The notes beneath the pieces were generated by a model. That model did not search any database. It worked only from the letters and a program-made list of their open reading frames with translations, and was not told the DNA's origin. The translations under genes and the position numbers were made by a program. Below are positions 7,684-17,303 of a stretch of 64,000 nt of DNA, piece after piece. How positions within the stretch are numbered: the stretch's first letter is position 1; every line of letters begins with the position of its first letter. The DNA is from Rhizobium sp. WYCCWR10014 (lineage in GTDB: Bacteria > Pseudomonadota > Alphaproteobacteria > Rhizobiales > Rhizobiaceae), in assembly GCF_001657485.1 (NCBI RefSeq), contig NZ_LXFU01000053.1:1-64000 (forward strand), written 5' to 3'.

Positions 7684-9029
7684 CACTCCAAATGCGGCCG
7701 TCTTTCCGTTTCGCTGGTGACACCGATATCAGGCACGTCGCCATTTCTGGAACTGGAAAGTCGGCCGCCTGACGCCCGGGGGATCACCATGTCAAAACTC
7801 TTCCCACGTCTGTTTTCGCCGAGCGAGCCGCATTGGAGCTGTGATGGCCGGGCAGAGGATGAGAAATCCGATAGACGCGCTCCGGCAACTGGCGCTCGAA
7901 GCCCTGCCTCGCCCGCGACGGCAGCCCGGCCAGCATCCCCGGAGACAGAGCGATGCCCACGTGCGTCACGGAAACCGCTAGTCATGACGTCGATATAAGC
8001 GTGTTGGAAGCGATCCGTCGCTTGTGCCTTCGGTAAGAAAATCATTACTCAGCCCAAAGCCGAATGCATCGCGCTCGGCGGCATCATTCCGAAGTTCCCA
8101 TCGTTGGTGCGAATTGAGAAACTGAAGATCTCTGTCCACTTTCCGCAGCTCATTGCGCAAGACAGGCGGCTTTCAAGCAAGTGCTTACCTATACATTTTG
8201 CGCAAGGTCAGTCCAGACTGCGTCACGAAAAGCCGGTTGGCCGACAATATCGGGACCTGACAATTGCTCCATAGCTAAGGAACAGTAAGATCAATCTCGA
8301 CCAAGGCCATGATGGTTTGCGGTCCCAAAGCCAAGCCCTTCCAGCCATCACCCCCCAGGATGGAAGGGATCGTACATACGCACTCCATCCCGTGCGTATG
8401 CCTGCGTGCCTGTCTGCCTGCCGAAGGCCCTCTTTAAGCGGTCCACTAAGAACCTTCGGCAGGCGACTGCGCGGCTCTCGAATGGGGCATTCTCGACAAA
8501 CTCCAGATGATGCGCATCGCGGTTAGATCGCCGCGGTCGAACCTGGGGTGTGGCGGATACAGCTGTAAAATCGCGCCTTCAGCGTAATCGTTTTATCAGC
8601 GGGTTGTCGTCACAACCGGCGGCGTGAAGTCTTGCCAATGGCTGCGGGTTCTGTCAGTTCCTGGTCTGGATGGGAACTAACGCATTCAACGGGTTGGTCT
8701 TTTTGACCTCTACCATGCCCGAATTCGGCCTGCATCAGCTGGCGCACGCCGCTGATCTCGATGCCGGTATCACGCGAAGATCCACCTGCTCCGCTGCAAA
8801 CTGCTGCACTCTATCCAACAATCGTCTAATATACGTCCAAGGCGCTCATCCATGCCGTCTACAGGCTCTGACGAGCGCCGCGGCACAGGACGACCATCCA
8901 TGACGACTGGCAATGCTGGGAGAGGGACGTGCACCAATCCGACACTCTCGCCGGCGGCGCGTCGCGCTGGCACGTGCGAGCGGTGGAGAAGGGTATGTCG
9001 AAACAACCACATCGAACAATGGGAGCCGG
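7684..9029. other. 1.35-kb stretch without a recognisable gene
   Basis: Short open frames exist on both strands (for example minus 7978-8160 and minus 7784-7969), but none has a convincing start site or a familiar motif. The base composition is more uneven than in the flanking genes. A run of short CTGCC/TGCGT repeats lies near 8395-8425. It may be a decayed gene region or a long promoter region for the AraC gene at 9030. Confidence 0.4.
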
Positions 9030-10028
9030 ATGACAGAAAATAGCACTGCGCCATTCTCATTTCGATTTAGCGGTTCGTCCTTCGACAACATGGTCGAAAC
9101 GCTGGGCGGAGCTTTTGGCGCATTTGATGCCGAGCCTGTCGGACGCAGTCAGGACTTCCATTGGGGATTGGATTTCTCGGTATGTGACAAGGCCGTCCTG
9201 CTCACCGGTTATCATGAGGCGGAGTTTCAGTTCAATATCGAGCCGACCGTCGATACGGCGGAGTATCTGTCGATCGTCGTGCCACGCAGCGGCGGCATGG
9301 GGGTAACCTACGGGTCCCGCGTCGCCGAGGCCGGGCAAGGAAAATTGCTTCTCTATAATAATTTCGAACCCAACAGCGTCATCATGCATGGGCGATCGAA
9401 CGTCATCGACGAGTTGCTGATCAACTGGCCTGTCATCCTGCAGACGATCGGCCAGACGTTCGAGATGCCGTTCAACGGCTCCCTTGACCTGCTGCCCGAA
9501 CTGGATCTGTCCAAGCCGGAAGGCCGGTTGATCGGCAATCTCACGGAAACGATCATTTCAGGCATGCGCGACGATGGCCCCCTGCTACAGTCGCCGATCG
9601 CCATGGCGCATATGACACAGGCGCTCGCCGATCTGGTCGTGCGCCTGGTGCCGCACCGGCTGTCGCAATTCCTGGAGAATGGCCCTGCCCTGATCGCCCC
9701 CCGGCATGTCCGCCGCGCGATCGAATTCATGCACGCCAATATCGATCAGCCGATCACCATGCCGAAAGTGGCCGAAGCGGCCGGCGTATCCAGCCGGGCG
9801 CTCGAAACCGGTTTTCGCGCGTTCAGGGGAACTTCTCCCGCCGCCTATCTGCTGACGCTTCGTCTGCGTGCCGCGCGCCAGGATCTGCTCGCTCCCGAGA
9901 GCAAGGAGACCATGAAGGCCATCTGCCTCAAATGGGGCTTCTTTCACTTCGGCCGGTTTTCCGCAGTCTATAAAGCCACATACGGAGAATACCCCTCCGA
10001 CACCAGGAAGCGCGTGATGGGTCGATAA
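9030..10028 (+). CDS. AraC family transcriptional regulator
   Basis: 332 residues from the ATG at 9030, with a GGGAGCCGG site before it. Residues 1-220 form an AraC-binding-like (cupin-type) sensor domain. Residues 228-330 are the double helix-turn-helix, with ITMPKVAEAAGVSSRALE in the first motif and the conserved FxxFGRFSAVYKATYGEYPS block in the second. No catabolic gene is adjacent on the same strand; the FdhF-type gene downstream is convergent. Its targets cannot be told from the sequence. Confidence 0.85.
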   Translation: MTENSTAPFSFRFSGSSFDNMVETLGGAFGAFDAEPVGRSQDFHWGLDFSVCDKAVLLTGYHEAEFQFNIEPTVDTAEYLSIVVPRSGGMGVTYGSRVAEAGQGKLLLYNNFEPNSVIMHGRSNVIDELLINWPVILQTIGQTFEMPFNGSLDLLPELDLSKPEGRLIGNLTETIISGMRDDGPLLQSPIAMAHMTQALADLVVRLVPHRLSQFLENGPALIAPRHVRRAIEFMHANIDQPITMPKVAEAAGVSSRALETGFRAFRGTSPAAYLLTLRLRAARQDLLAPESKETMKAICLKWGFFHFGRFSAVYKATYGEYPSDTRKRVMGR

Positions 10029-10080
10029 CGGCCTCAGCTTGCGGCGTGTGAGCAGGTGGCCGGCGTTGACACTGTGATGT

Positions 10081-10356
10081 TTACGCCTCGTCCCTCGGCG
10101 GCAATGTGTAATGCACTCTCATCGTCCTTAGATCCCGCTTCACGATCTGCAACACCTCTTCGCGTTCCGCCAGGACGTTGAGCTCCCTGAGCACGAGAGA
10201 ATGTGCGATCCCCAGCAGGCGCGCAAAGGCGCGGCTGTCACTGGCAATTCCCAATTCCGCGGCGACAAGGAGACCGGCCTGTATTGATGTCAGCCTGTTA
10301 TCCCTGCCTTGCGCCGCAGCGACGAGGGCGAGAAAGCGAGACGCTTCTTCGCTCAC
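10081..10356 (-). CDS. Small conserved protein coupled to the FdhF/YdeP oxidoreductase
   Basis: 91 residues starting with GTG at 10356. The start overlaps the stop codon of the molybdoenzyme gene (GTGA arrangement) and has no clear ribosome site of its own, so translation is probably coupled. The predicted helices and a segment of the form SLVLRELNVLAEREEVL...KRDLRTMRVHYTL suggest a winged-helix-like fold. I do not recognise a named family. It may be a maturation partner or a regulator of the adjacent enzyme. Confidence 0.6.
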   Translation of the reverse strand: MSEEASRFLALVAAAQGRDNRLTSIQAGLLVAAELGIASDSRAFARLLGIAHSLVLRELNVLAEREEVLQIVKRDLRTMRVHYTLPPRDEA

Positions 10357-12647
10357 GCCGCGTTTCGCCGGCGGAAGGACACCATGATCGATTTCGAGGT
10401 GGGCGTATCGCTTTCCCTGCCTGCGCTGCCAAGCGGCACGAGCACGTTCAGTTCGGGATAATAACCCGCGATACTTCCCCTCGGAATGTCATAGGGCACA
10501 AAGCGGAAATTCTCAGCGATGCGCTCGATACCGTCATCATGCTCGCCGACCACGTCGACCCGGTCACCGGCCTTGGCATTTATCGCCGTCAGGTCGGCTG
10601 GATGAATGAAGATGACCTGCCGCTCCCCGTAGACGCCGCGGTATCGGTCATCGAGACCGTAGACCGTCGTATTGTATTGATCGTGCGACCGGAACGTCTG
10701 CAGCGCGAAACGCCCCTCGCCCTTTTGCGCCCGCTGATGCACCGTCTCCTCCGGAAGCGCTTCCGAAGAGAACGATGCCTTGCCTGCCGGCGTCTGCCAC
10801 TCCCGATGGGCGGCCGTGTTGCGCAGGTGGAAACCGCGCGGCTTGCGCAGGCGCGTATTGTAATTTTCGAAGCCTGGAATGGTCGCCTCGATATGATCGC
10901 GGATGCGGTCGTGGTCGTCGGCGAGCTCTGACCAGTCGACCACGGCGGAGCCGAGCGTCGCCTGTGCAATGCCGGCAATGATGGCGACTTCCGAGAGGAG
11001 ATGCGGCGAAGCCGGACGATTGATGCCGGCGGAACCATGCACCATGCTCATCGAATCCTCGACGCTTATGAGCTGTGAGTTGCCTGCCGTATTCAGATCC
11101 ATCTCGGTGCGCCCGAGGCACGGCAGGATGAAGGCCGTCTCGCCGGGCATGAGATGCGAATGGTTGGGTTTGGTTGCGATGTGCACCGTCAGCTTCAGCC
11201 GTCGCAGCGCCTTTTCAACGAGTGCGCTGTCGGGCGTGGCGCGGGCGAAATTGCCGCCAAGCCCTATGAAGGCATCAGCCGAGCCATCGAGCATCGCACC
11301 GATCGCGGCAAGGACATTGTGGCCATGTTCGCGAGGAACACTGAAGCGGAAGTGCTTTTCCAGCGCATCGAGGAAATCCTCCGATGGCTTTTCGTTGATG
11401 CCGACGGTGCGGTCGCCCTGCACGTTGGAATGGCCGCGAACCGGGCAAAGGCCGGCACCCGGCCGGCCGATATTGCCGCGCAGGAACATGAAGTTGGCGA
11501 TCTCGCGGATCGTCGCAACCGAATGCAGATGCTGGGTTACGCCCATCGCCCAGGTGCAGATGACCCGCTCGGCGTTGATATAGACATCGGCCGCCCGTTC
11601 GATCTCCTGCCGGCTCAGTCCCGATTGGTCCTCGATGTCAGCCCAACTCGTCGCCTCGACCGCTGCCCGGTACTCTGCGAAACCCGCGCAGTGTTCGGCG
11701 AGAAATGCATGGTCGAGAACAGAGGGCAGGCCGGCGGCGACGGCTGCATCTTCCGCAGCCAGCACGGCCTTCGCCATCCCGCGCACCGCGGCCATATCGC
11801 CGCCGAGTTGCGGCTGGAGATAAAGGCTGGCGATGTCGGTCGAACCGCCGCGCAGCATCTCGATCTTGTCCTGCGGGTCGGAGAAGCGCTCCAGGCCGCG
11901 TTCGCGGATGGGATTGAAGACGACGACGCGCGCACCGCGGATCGCCGCCCGGCGCAAGTCGCCGAGCATCCTCGGATGGTTGGTGCCCGGGTTCTGCCCG
12001 ATCACGAAGATCGCGTCCGCCTCTTCGAAGTCCTCCAGCAGCACGGTGCCCTTGCCCACACCGACCGCCTGACGCATGGCGATGCCGCTTGCCTCGTGGC
12101 ACATATTGGAGCAATCGGGAAAATTGTTGGTGCCGTAGACGCGCACGAACAGCTGGTACAGGAAGGCGGCCTCGTTGCTCGCCCGGCCCGACGTGTAGAA
12201 TTCCGCCCGGTTGGGGCTATCGAACCCCCTCAGAATGCCGCCGATCTCGGCAAAGGCATCCTCCCATGCGACCGGCAGGTAACGGTCGCTCGCCGCATCG
12301 TAGCGCATCGGATGCGTAAGGCGCCCGTGGAGTTCCAGTTCATAATCCGTCAGCCGGCGAAGCTGCGATACCGTATTGTCAGCGAAGAAGGCGGGCGTTG
12401 CCCGCTTCTCCGTCGCCTCCCAGGCGACGGCCTTCACGCCGTTCTCGCAAAACTCGAACGACGATCCGTGCTGCGGATCACCCCAGGCGCAGCCCGGGCA
12501 ATCGAAGCCGTCCGGCTGGTTCGCCTTCAGCATCGTCCGCGCCCCTGAAATGGGCATGCCGCTTTGAAGCAAACGCTTGCCGCAGCTCTTCAAAGCGCCC
12601 CAGCCGCCGGCTGCTGCCGATTTCTTACCAATGAATTTTGTGTCCAT
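10353..12647 (-). CDS. FdhF/YdeP family molybdopterin oxidoreductase
   Basis: 764 residues of the formate-dehydrogenase-H-like, YdeP subgroup. It has an N-terminal FDCPGCAWGDP segment, the cofactor-binding region SNMCHEASG near 183-191, GQNPGTNHPRMLG near 217-229, and a C-terminal molydopterin dinucleotide-binding domain (about 640-760). Only a CxxC is present at the N-terminus, and the four-cysteine [4Fe-4S] motif of true formate dehydrogenases is absent, as is usual for YdeP proteins. Members are linked to acid resistance in enterobacteria, but their substrate is unknown. The gene is co-transcribed with the overlapping 91-residue gene. Confidence 0.85.
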   Translation of the reverse strand: MDTKFIGKKSAAAGGWGALKSCGKRLLQSGMPISGARTMLKANQPDGFDCPGCAWGDPQHGSSFEFCENGVKAVAWEATEKRATPAFFADNTVSQLRRLTDYELELHGRLTHPMRYDAASDRYLPVAWEDAFAEIGGILRGFDSPNRAEFYTSGRASNEAAFLYQLFVRVYGTNNFPDCSNMCHEASGIAMRQAVGVGKGTVLLEDFEEADAIFVIGQNPGTNHPRMLGDLRRAAIRGARVVVFNPIRERGLERFSDPQDKIEMLRGGSTDIASLYLQPQLGGDMAAVRGMAKAVLAAEDAAVAAGLPSVLDHAFLAEHCAGFAEYRAAVEATSWADIEDQSGLSRQEIERAADVYINAERVICTWAMGVTQHLHSVATIREIANFMFLRGNIGRPGAGLCPVRGHSNVQGDRTVGINEKPSEDFLDALEKHFRFSVPREHGHNVLAAIGAMLDGSADAFIGLGGNFARATPDSALVEKALRRLKLTVHIATKPNHSHLMPGETAFILPCLGRTEMDLNTAGNSQLISVEDSMSMVHGSAGINRPASPHLLSEVAIIAGIAQATLGSAVVDWSELADDHDRIRDHIEATIPGFENYNTRLRKPRGFHLRNTAAHREWQTPAGKASFSSEALPEETVHQRAQKGEGRFALQTFRSHDQYNTTVYGLDDRYRGVYGERQVIFIHPADLTAINAKAGDRVDVVGEHDDGIERIAENFRFVPYDIPRGSIAGYYPELNVLVPLGSAGRESDTPTSKSIMVSFRRRNAA

Positions 12648-12730
12648 GTGCCCTGTATTGTCGAAGCGGGGAAAACATCAAGGGCGCACGAGCGATGGCT
12701 CGATAGGAAAAACCTATCAAGGATTCGATC

Positions 12731-12837
12731 TAGAGCATGTCGCGCAAAAGTGTGCAGCGGTTTTGCGATCACGACATGCGTAGAAACAAAGAGCTAAAGC
12801 GCGAAGAGCGAATCTGAAAGATTGCGACGCGCTTTAG
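12731..12837. repeat. RIME1-like element, copy A
   Basis: About 107 bp, closely matching 16845-16950. It carries two palindromes. The first pairs GCATGTCG with CGACATGC around the CAAAA/TTTTG core; the second pairs CTAAAGCGC with GCGCTTTAG. The size and two-palindrome layout fit the Rhizobium intergenic mosaic element RIME1. The stop codon of the diguanylate cyclase (12834-12836) lies inside its right terminal repeat, so the insertion may have set the end of that protein. Confidence 0.75.
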
Positions 12838-14759
12838 CCGGCCTTGATGGCGTGCCGCTCCTCGGGCGAATGTGCCAGGATGCGATTGCGGCCTTGAGTC
12901 TTGGCGTCGTAGAGCGCGGCATCGGCCTCGCTCAGGAGGCGGTTCGGGTTGATCCTCAAGGTGGCTCCCGTCGCACAGGATATGCCGATGCTGGCGGTCA
13001 CCCGGCCGAATTCGCTGCCGGAATGAACGATATTCTCCTGGCTTAGGAGACGTGCGAATTGCTCGGCAACGATCATCGCCCCTTTCGCACTGGTTGCAGG
13101 CAGCAGAACCACGAATTCCTCTCCGCCGTAGCGTGCGACGATGTCGGCCGGGCGGCTTACGGACTGGCGCAGACACCTGCTGACGACACGCAGGCATTGG
13201 TCTCCGGCGGGATGACCGTAGGTGTCGTTATAGGCCTTGAAGCGGTCGATATCGACCATCAGAAGGCTGAACGGCGTGTTTTTCCTGGCGCTGCCTGCGG
13301 TCTCACGGGCGAAAGCCTCGTCGAAGGCCCGGCGATTGACCATGCCGGTGAGCCCATCGGTCTCGGCAAGGGACTTCAGCTGCTCCGCCGACAACCTCAG
13401 CGCGATTTCCGCTTGCTTCGTCGCGGTGATGTCGGAGACAACGGCCATCGCCGTGCCGTCTTCCGCAAGCCTTGTCCGGATGCTGCGCCAGTCGCCGTTG
13501 TGAAGCTGAACCTCTTCGTCCTTGTTGCTGTGCAACGTGGCGCTGGTGGCCTTGATCCACTCTTCGCGGTCATTGTCCGGGATGCCGGTGCGCTCGCCGG
13601 TTTCGGCAACGCGGCGAAGGATATCGCTGATATGCGCGCCCACCACGCGGGCGTCCCCGGATAGCGGAAAGGCAGTGCGATACTGGTCGTTGCAAAAAAC
13701 GAGAAAGCCCTTGCTGTCGTACATGGCGATGCCATCGGACATGCCGGCCATCGCATGCGACAGCAGGTTCTTGCTCTTGCGCAATTCCCGCTCCAGGGCA
13801 GTCCGCTCTGTCACGTCACGCGTGACACCGGCAAGGCCGATCACCCGCCCGTGCCTATCCTTCAGCGGCACCTTGGAGGCGAGCAGGTATCTGTCTTCGA
13901 TACGCTCGACGGAGTCGATCAGGGGCACCCCGGTGTCCATGACCTGCTGTTCGAGATAATAAAATTCTTCGGCGCGCGGCCGCGATATAAGATTGAAATC
14001 CGACAATCCGGTCATCTCCGCCGTGGTTCTGAAACGAAAAAGGCGGCTCATATTTTCATTGACGGTGATGAAGCGGCTGTTTCTGTCCTTCACGTAGAGA
14101 TAGTCGGGCGACTGCGAAAACGCGGTCACCAAGATGCTCCGCTCCAGCTCCCATTGCTGCGTCTTCAACAGAACGAAACCACACAGCGCCGTCGCCAGGC
14201 AGTTTAACACCGTCATCGGCAGACCGATGATCGCCAGCACGCGGGCGTGCACCAGGGTGGGAAGCACCGCCATCAAAACAATAAGTGCGCCGCCGAGCGC
14301 GAGGCTCAGCAGCGCAACGTCCATGAGCTCGGCAGATCTCTTCCGGATGCAGACATTGGCAGCCAGGCCAATCCCGGTTGCGACAGCAATTGCGATCAGG
14401 CCATCGATCATTGCCGTGCCGCCGACACAGAAGCGGAAGACCATTGCCAGCGACGCCGCGAAGGCCGCCGCGATCGGTCCGCCGAACATGCCCGCCAAAG
14501 CAAGAGGCGAGAAGCGCATGTCGATATAGATGCCGGGATTGACTTCGACGGCCAGCAATATGGATCCGATGGAGGCGCCGCCGGCTATGATTCCGAAGAC
14601 GATTTTTTCCTGTGTGACCGAACGACGCTGAAATTGGATCGAGAAATGCGCCCAGAGCGAAATCGCCAGGCACACGAATGACAGGTTGCCACCGAATTGC
14701 GTCCAGATGCCATTCACTGCGTTGGATCCACCTTCCAATACATGTACCGAACCAATCAT
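12834..14759 (-). CDS. Membrane sensor diguanylate cyclase (5TMR-LYT, PAS, PAS, GGDEF)
   Basis: 641 residues. The N-terminal 200 residues hold about six membrane segments of the 5TMR-LYT type (NPGIYIDMRFSPLALAGMFGGP region). Two PAS domains follow (about 225-345 and 350-470), then a GGDEF domain with active-site GGEEF at 545-549. An RPAD inhibitory site ends five residues before it. The protein should make cyclic di-GMP in response to a membrane or ligand signal, with product feedback. No EAL domain is present. It has no operon partner; a RIME1-like element abuts its 3' end. Confidence 0.88.
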   Translation of the reverse strand: MIGSVHVLEGGSNAVNGIWTQFGGNLSFVCLAISLWAHFSIQFQRRSVTQEKIVFGIIAGGASIGSILLAVEVNPGIYIDMRFSPLALAGMFGGPIAAAFAASLAMVFRFCVGGTAMIDGLIAIAVATGIGLAANVCIRKRSAELMDVALLSLALGGALIVLMAVLPTLVHARVLAIIGLPMTVLNCLATALCGFVLLKTQQWELERSILVTAFSQSPDYLYVKDRNSRFITVNENMSRLFRFRTTAEMTGLSDFNLISRPRAEEFYYLEQQVMDTGVPLIDSVERIEDRYLLASKVPLKDRHGRVIGLAGVTRDVTERTALERELRKSKNLLSHAMAGMSDGIAMYDSKGFLVFCNDQYRTAFPLSGDARVVGAHISDILRRVAETGERTGIPDNDREEWIKATSATLHSNKDEEVQLHNGDWRSIRTRLAEDGTAMAVVSDITATKQAEIALRLSAEQLKSLAETDGLTGMVNRRAFDEAFARETAGSARKNTPFSLLMVDIDRFKAYNDTYGHPAGDQCLRVVSRCLRQSVSRPADIVARYGGEEFVVLLPATSAKGAMIVAEQFARLLSQENIVHSGSEFGRVTASIGISCATGATLRINPNRLLSEADAALYDAKTQGRNRILAHSPEERHAIKAG

Positions 14760-15119
14760 AGGGCAACACTGGTTTGAGCTTCGTTAAATCAAAGACCTAT
14801 CAGGCTATATTCGTTCGCGGATGCGTCTCCAGGCCGCTCGGCAGCAATGCGGCGACAGGAAGCGGCGACTGCCGCGACGATGAGGTATGGGCAGGGAGGC
14901 CCGCTGCCAGATTGAAGACATCAGAAATACGCGAAACCGGAATTGAAAAGTCACGCTCCAGGATGGCAGGAGACATCATGTCCGCAACGCCCTGCGGTTC
15001 AACGGCTAGCACCTGATGCTCGTTTTGGCTTTTCGGCGTGTCTGGGTTCAGGACCCGCCTGCCACAGAGAAGCATCATGACCGCTCCCGGCCCAAACCGG
15101 TCATGGGCTTCCAAAAAAC
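14760..15119. other. 360-bp intergenic stretch, nothing recognised
   Basis: It lies between the 5' end of the diguanylate cyclase gene and the 3' end of the Nudix gene. It must hold the cyclase promoter. No gene, repeat or clear operator was seen. Confidence 0.4.
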
Positions 15120-15596
15120 CTAAATTTTCCGCGACATCTCATGAATGAGAAGATGGCCAATGGGCTCCCGATTCACGAATTCCGCCTCGACGTGTTTTAG
15201 AACATGGCGCTGCCCAGCGAACGGCACCATCTCCATGGCCTCTGCGAACGATACCCACTGAAATTCGCTGTGTTCATCGTTGATAGAAACTGTCTGCTCG
15301 GCGTCCACAACGCCGACGAAGACGGGCAGCATGCTGATGGCATTGCGATCAGCCTCATAAAATTGCTCGCAGATATCTGCGGAATAGAGAAAGTCGCAGA
15401 TCAGGCCTGTCTCTTCACGGACCTCTCGCAACGCTGTTTCCCAGGCCTTCTCGCCGTCCTCGATCCCGCCGGCCACTTGGCACCACTCGCCAACCAACGT
15501 GTGATTTCGGCGTAAAAGCAGCACCTCATATCCAGCCGTTCTTTTGCGGATGACGACGACCGATACAGCAAAACAACGGATTGGAATTTCGGCCAC
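15120..15596 (-). CDS. Nudix hydrolase
   Basis: 158 residues from a GTG start at 15596, chosen because a strong GGAGGAGAG site lies just before it; an upstream frame to 15695 lacks support. A complete Nudix box (G-x5-E-x7-REVREETGL) spans residues 43-65. The family hydrolyses nucleoside diphosphates linked to other groups, often damaged nucleotides or NDP-sugars. The substrate cannot be read from the box. The gene is alone on its transcript as far as can be seen; the methyltransferase gene upstream is about 250 bp away and has its own start. Confidence 0.85.
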   Translation of the reverse strand: MAEIPIRCFAVSVVVIRKRTAGYEVLLLRRNHTLVGEWCQVAGGIEDGEKAWETALREVREETGLICDFLYSADICEQFYEADRNAISMLPVFVGVVDAEQTVSINDEHSEFQWVSFAEAMEMVPFAGQRHVLKHVEAEFVNREPIGHLLIHEMSRKI

Positions 15597-15844
15597 TCGC
15601 CCTCTCCTCCAAAATGATCCTTTGCGTCGTCGGTTGGTATAACAGGAAGTTCCGCAACGCGCACAACGTCCGCTTCCGGCGCGAACCGGAAGCACGGATG
15701 CACAATGAAAGCCTGCTCCGGGGCCGGGAGCGGCCTGGCAGCTTTTTGGCTGCCTAGGAACGACAGCTGATAATCAACCCGCGGGTTAAGGTCTGAGGAT
15801 GGCCCACACCGGGCCCTCGCAGGCCCATTGCATGCTCTCCAGAA

Positions 15845-16651
15845 TCAGGCTGGGACCAAGCCACGCACCACACGGAACATCATGGGAAATGACCGGGGTC
15901 CATCGGGCAAGCCAACCAGATACCCGGCACGAACATGCTGTTCGATCGAACCGCGGGCGTCGTCCGAAAGTGCCATCAATATGCTTGTGGTGCTGCCTGG
16001 GCCGTCGGTGAAGGTAGCCCAATAATCCGCGAAGGACGCATACTCGCAATCCACGACAACGGGAGCCTCCGTCACGTCGACGAGGCCGATCTTCCGCCAC
16101 AACGTCGCCTGACCATTAGGCCAGAAGAGCTGGCGCCCCGCCCGCATGGATCTCAGCCTGGCGAAGTCGACCTCAAGCACGGCGCCGGTGTTAATGACGA
16201 GATCGAAGGCGGGCATGCCGCCCAAGAACTGAGTAACGGCGGACGCGACCACGCCGCCTGGACGGGTGACGCGCACCATCTCGGCAACGACCTGTTCAAT
16301 TTCCGGGATAACGTCCAGGGCCAGCGTGGAAACAGCCGCATCGAAAAAGTTAGTGTCGAACCGCAGGTGCCGGACATCGCCGTGTTCATAGGCGATATTG
16401 GAGTGGGATCGTCGACGGCGGGCTCCTTCCAGGTATCCCTCCGATGCGTCGACACCGATCACATGCGCTCCCGCCTCGGCCAGTGCTTTCGACAACACAC
16501 CTGTCCCACATGCTACATCGAGCACGCGACTGCCCGGAGCAATATTAGCACGGGTGAGAAATGGGCTTGCCAGATGTTCGCTCCAGCGCCCTATGAATGT
16601 CTCGTAGACGTCGGGATCGGCCCAATTATATCGCAGTTCTGCGGCTTCCAT
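15845..16651 (-). CDS. Class I SAM-dependent methyltransferase
   Basis: 268 residues with the SAM-binding motif VLDVACGTG near residue 43, an acidic GVDAS in motif II, and the post-motif segment VRVTRPGGVVA near 125-136. The fold resembles UbiE/Methyltransf_11 enzymes acting on small molecules. A GAGAGGAT site precedes the ATG. A perfect GGCAGC-N6-GCTGCC hairpin at 15737-15754, just past its 3' end, may shape the message end. The substrate is unknown. Confidence 0.8.
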   Translation of the reverse strand: MEAAELRYNWADPDVYETFIGRWSEHLASPFLTRANIAPGSRVLDVACGTGVLSKALAEAGAHVIGVDASEGYLEGARRRRSHSNIAYEHGDVRHLRFDTNFFDAAVSTLALDVIPEIEQVVAEMVRVTRPGGVVASAVTQFLGGMPAFDLVINTGAVLEVDFARLRSMRAGRQLFWPNGQATLWRKIGLVDVTEAPVVVDCEYASFADYWATFTDGPGSTTSILMALSDDARGSIEQHVRAGYLVGLPDGPRSFPMMFRVVRGLVPA

Positions 16652-16844
16652 GGCTTGCCATCCTCTCTCGATCAGGAATGGACTGTAACACGGCCATTCG
16701 GGTCGCGCGTATCGCCGTCACACCGGGCAATCCAGCGAAACCTTTTTAACGCCTCTCAAGAAAATATGACACAGCGGGAGCCCCTGAAATCACACTGGCC
16801 TTTCCGTCGGGGGGAGCTCCGAGGTGCCGCTTGGTTGGTTTGAC

Positions 16845-16950
16845 TAAAGCATGTCGCGCAAAAGTGTGCAGCGGTTTTGCGGCAACGACATACGTAAAAC
16901 AAAGAGCTAAAGCGCAAGGAGCGAATCTTAAAGATCGCTAGGCGCTTTAG
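16845..16950. repeat. RIME1-like element, copy B
   Basis: About 106 bp, nearly identical in layout to 12731-12837: the shared core ATGTCGCGCAAAAGTGTGCA is followed by the ACAAAGAGCTAAAGCGC half and a closing GCGCTTTAG. It lies between the methyltransferase and sulfite-oxidase-like genes. Two copies 4 kb apart could recombine or act as transcription-processing hairpins. Confidence 0.75.
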
Positions 16951-17303
16951 TGTGATCCGCTTAGGTCGCCCGGTGGGAGTCCGCTTCGCCCACTAACTGC
17001 AATCCTTCAGCGCGGCCGTGGCCAACAGGAGCAATTGCCAGCCAGGAGCTGCGGAACGCTGGACACCGTCCGCTGTTAGCACGAGAACCCCGATGCTGAA
17101 TGACTGCTAAGGGGCCCAAAGCGGTCAAGACCGCCGTCGGTCCCTTTGCTGCCGTTCGAGGTCGATCCGAGGAACGTGCGATATGTGCTAGGATGCGGCC
17201 CGAAGGCGGAATGCGACAAACGCACTGCGAGGGGCGGTGTGATCGCACCGGAATTCGCACGACCGAGAGCCGACGTGTGCTCTTGAAAGGGGAGACAAGG
17301 ACG
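16951..17303. other. Leader region of the sulfite-oxidase-like gene
   Basis: About 350 bp without a supported gene. The real start of the next gene is 17304, where AAAGGGGAG stands 10 bases upstream; the frame is open upstream to about 17100 but that extension has no family resemblance. No operator was recognised. Confidence 0.4.

Noticed and set aside
8380..8430. Tandem CTGCC/TGCGT units as a CRISPR or phase-variable repeat
   Set aside because: Units are only 4-5 bases, irregular and few; no spacer structure.
11154..12548. 464-codon plus-strand frame opposite the FdhF/YdeP gene
   Set aside because: No motif, no ribosome site, and the opposite strand carries a clear molybdoenzyme.
14773..14786. 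TTGA-GCTTCG-TTAA as a FixK box before the diguanylate cyclase
   Set aside because: One mismatch and its centre is only about 20 bp from the start codon, too close to activate transcription.
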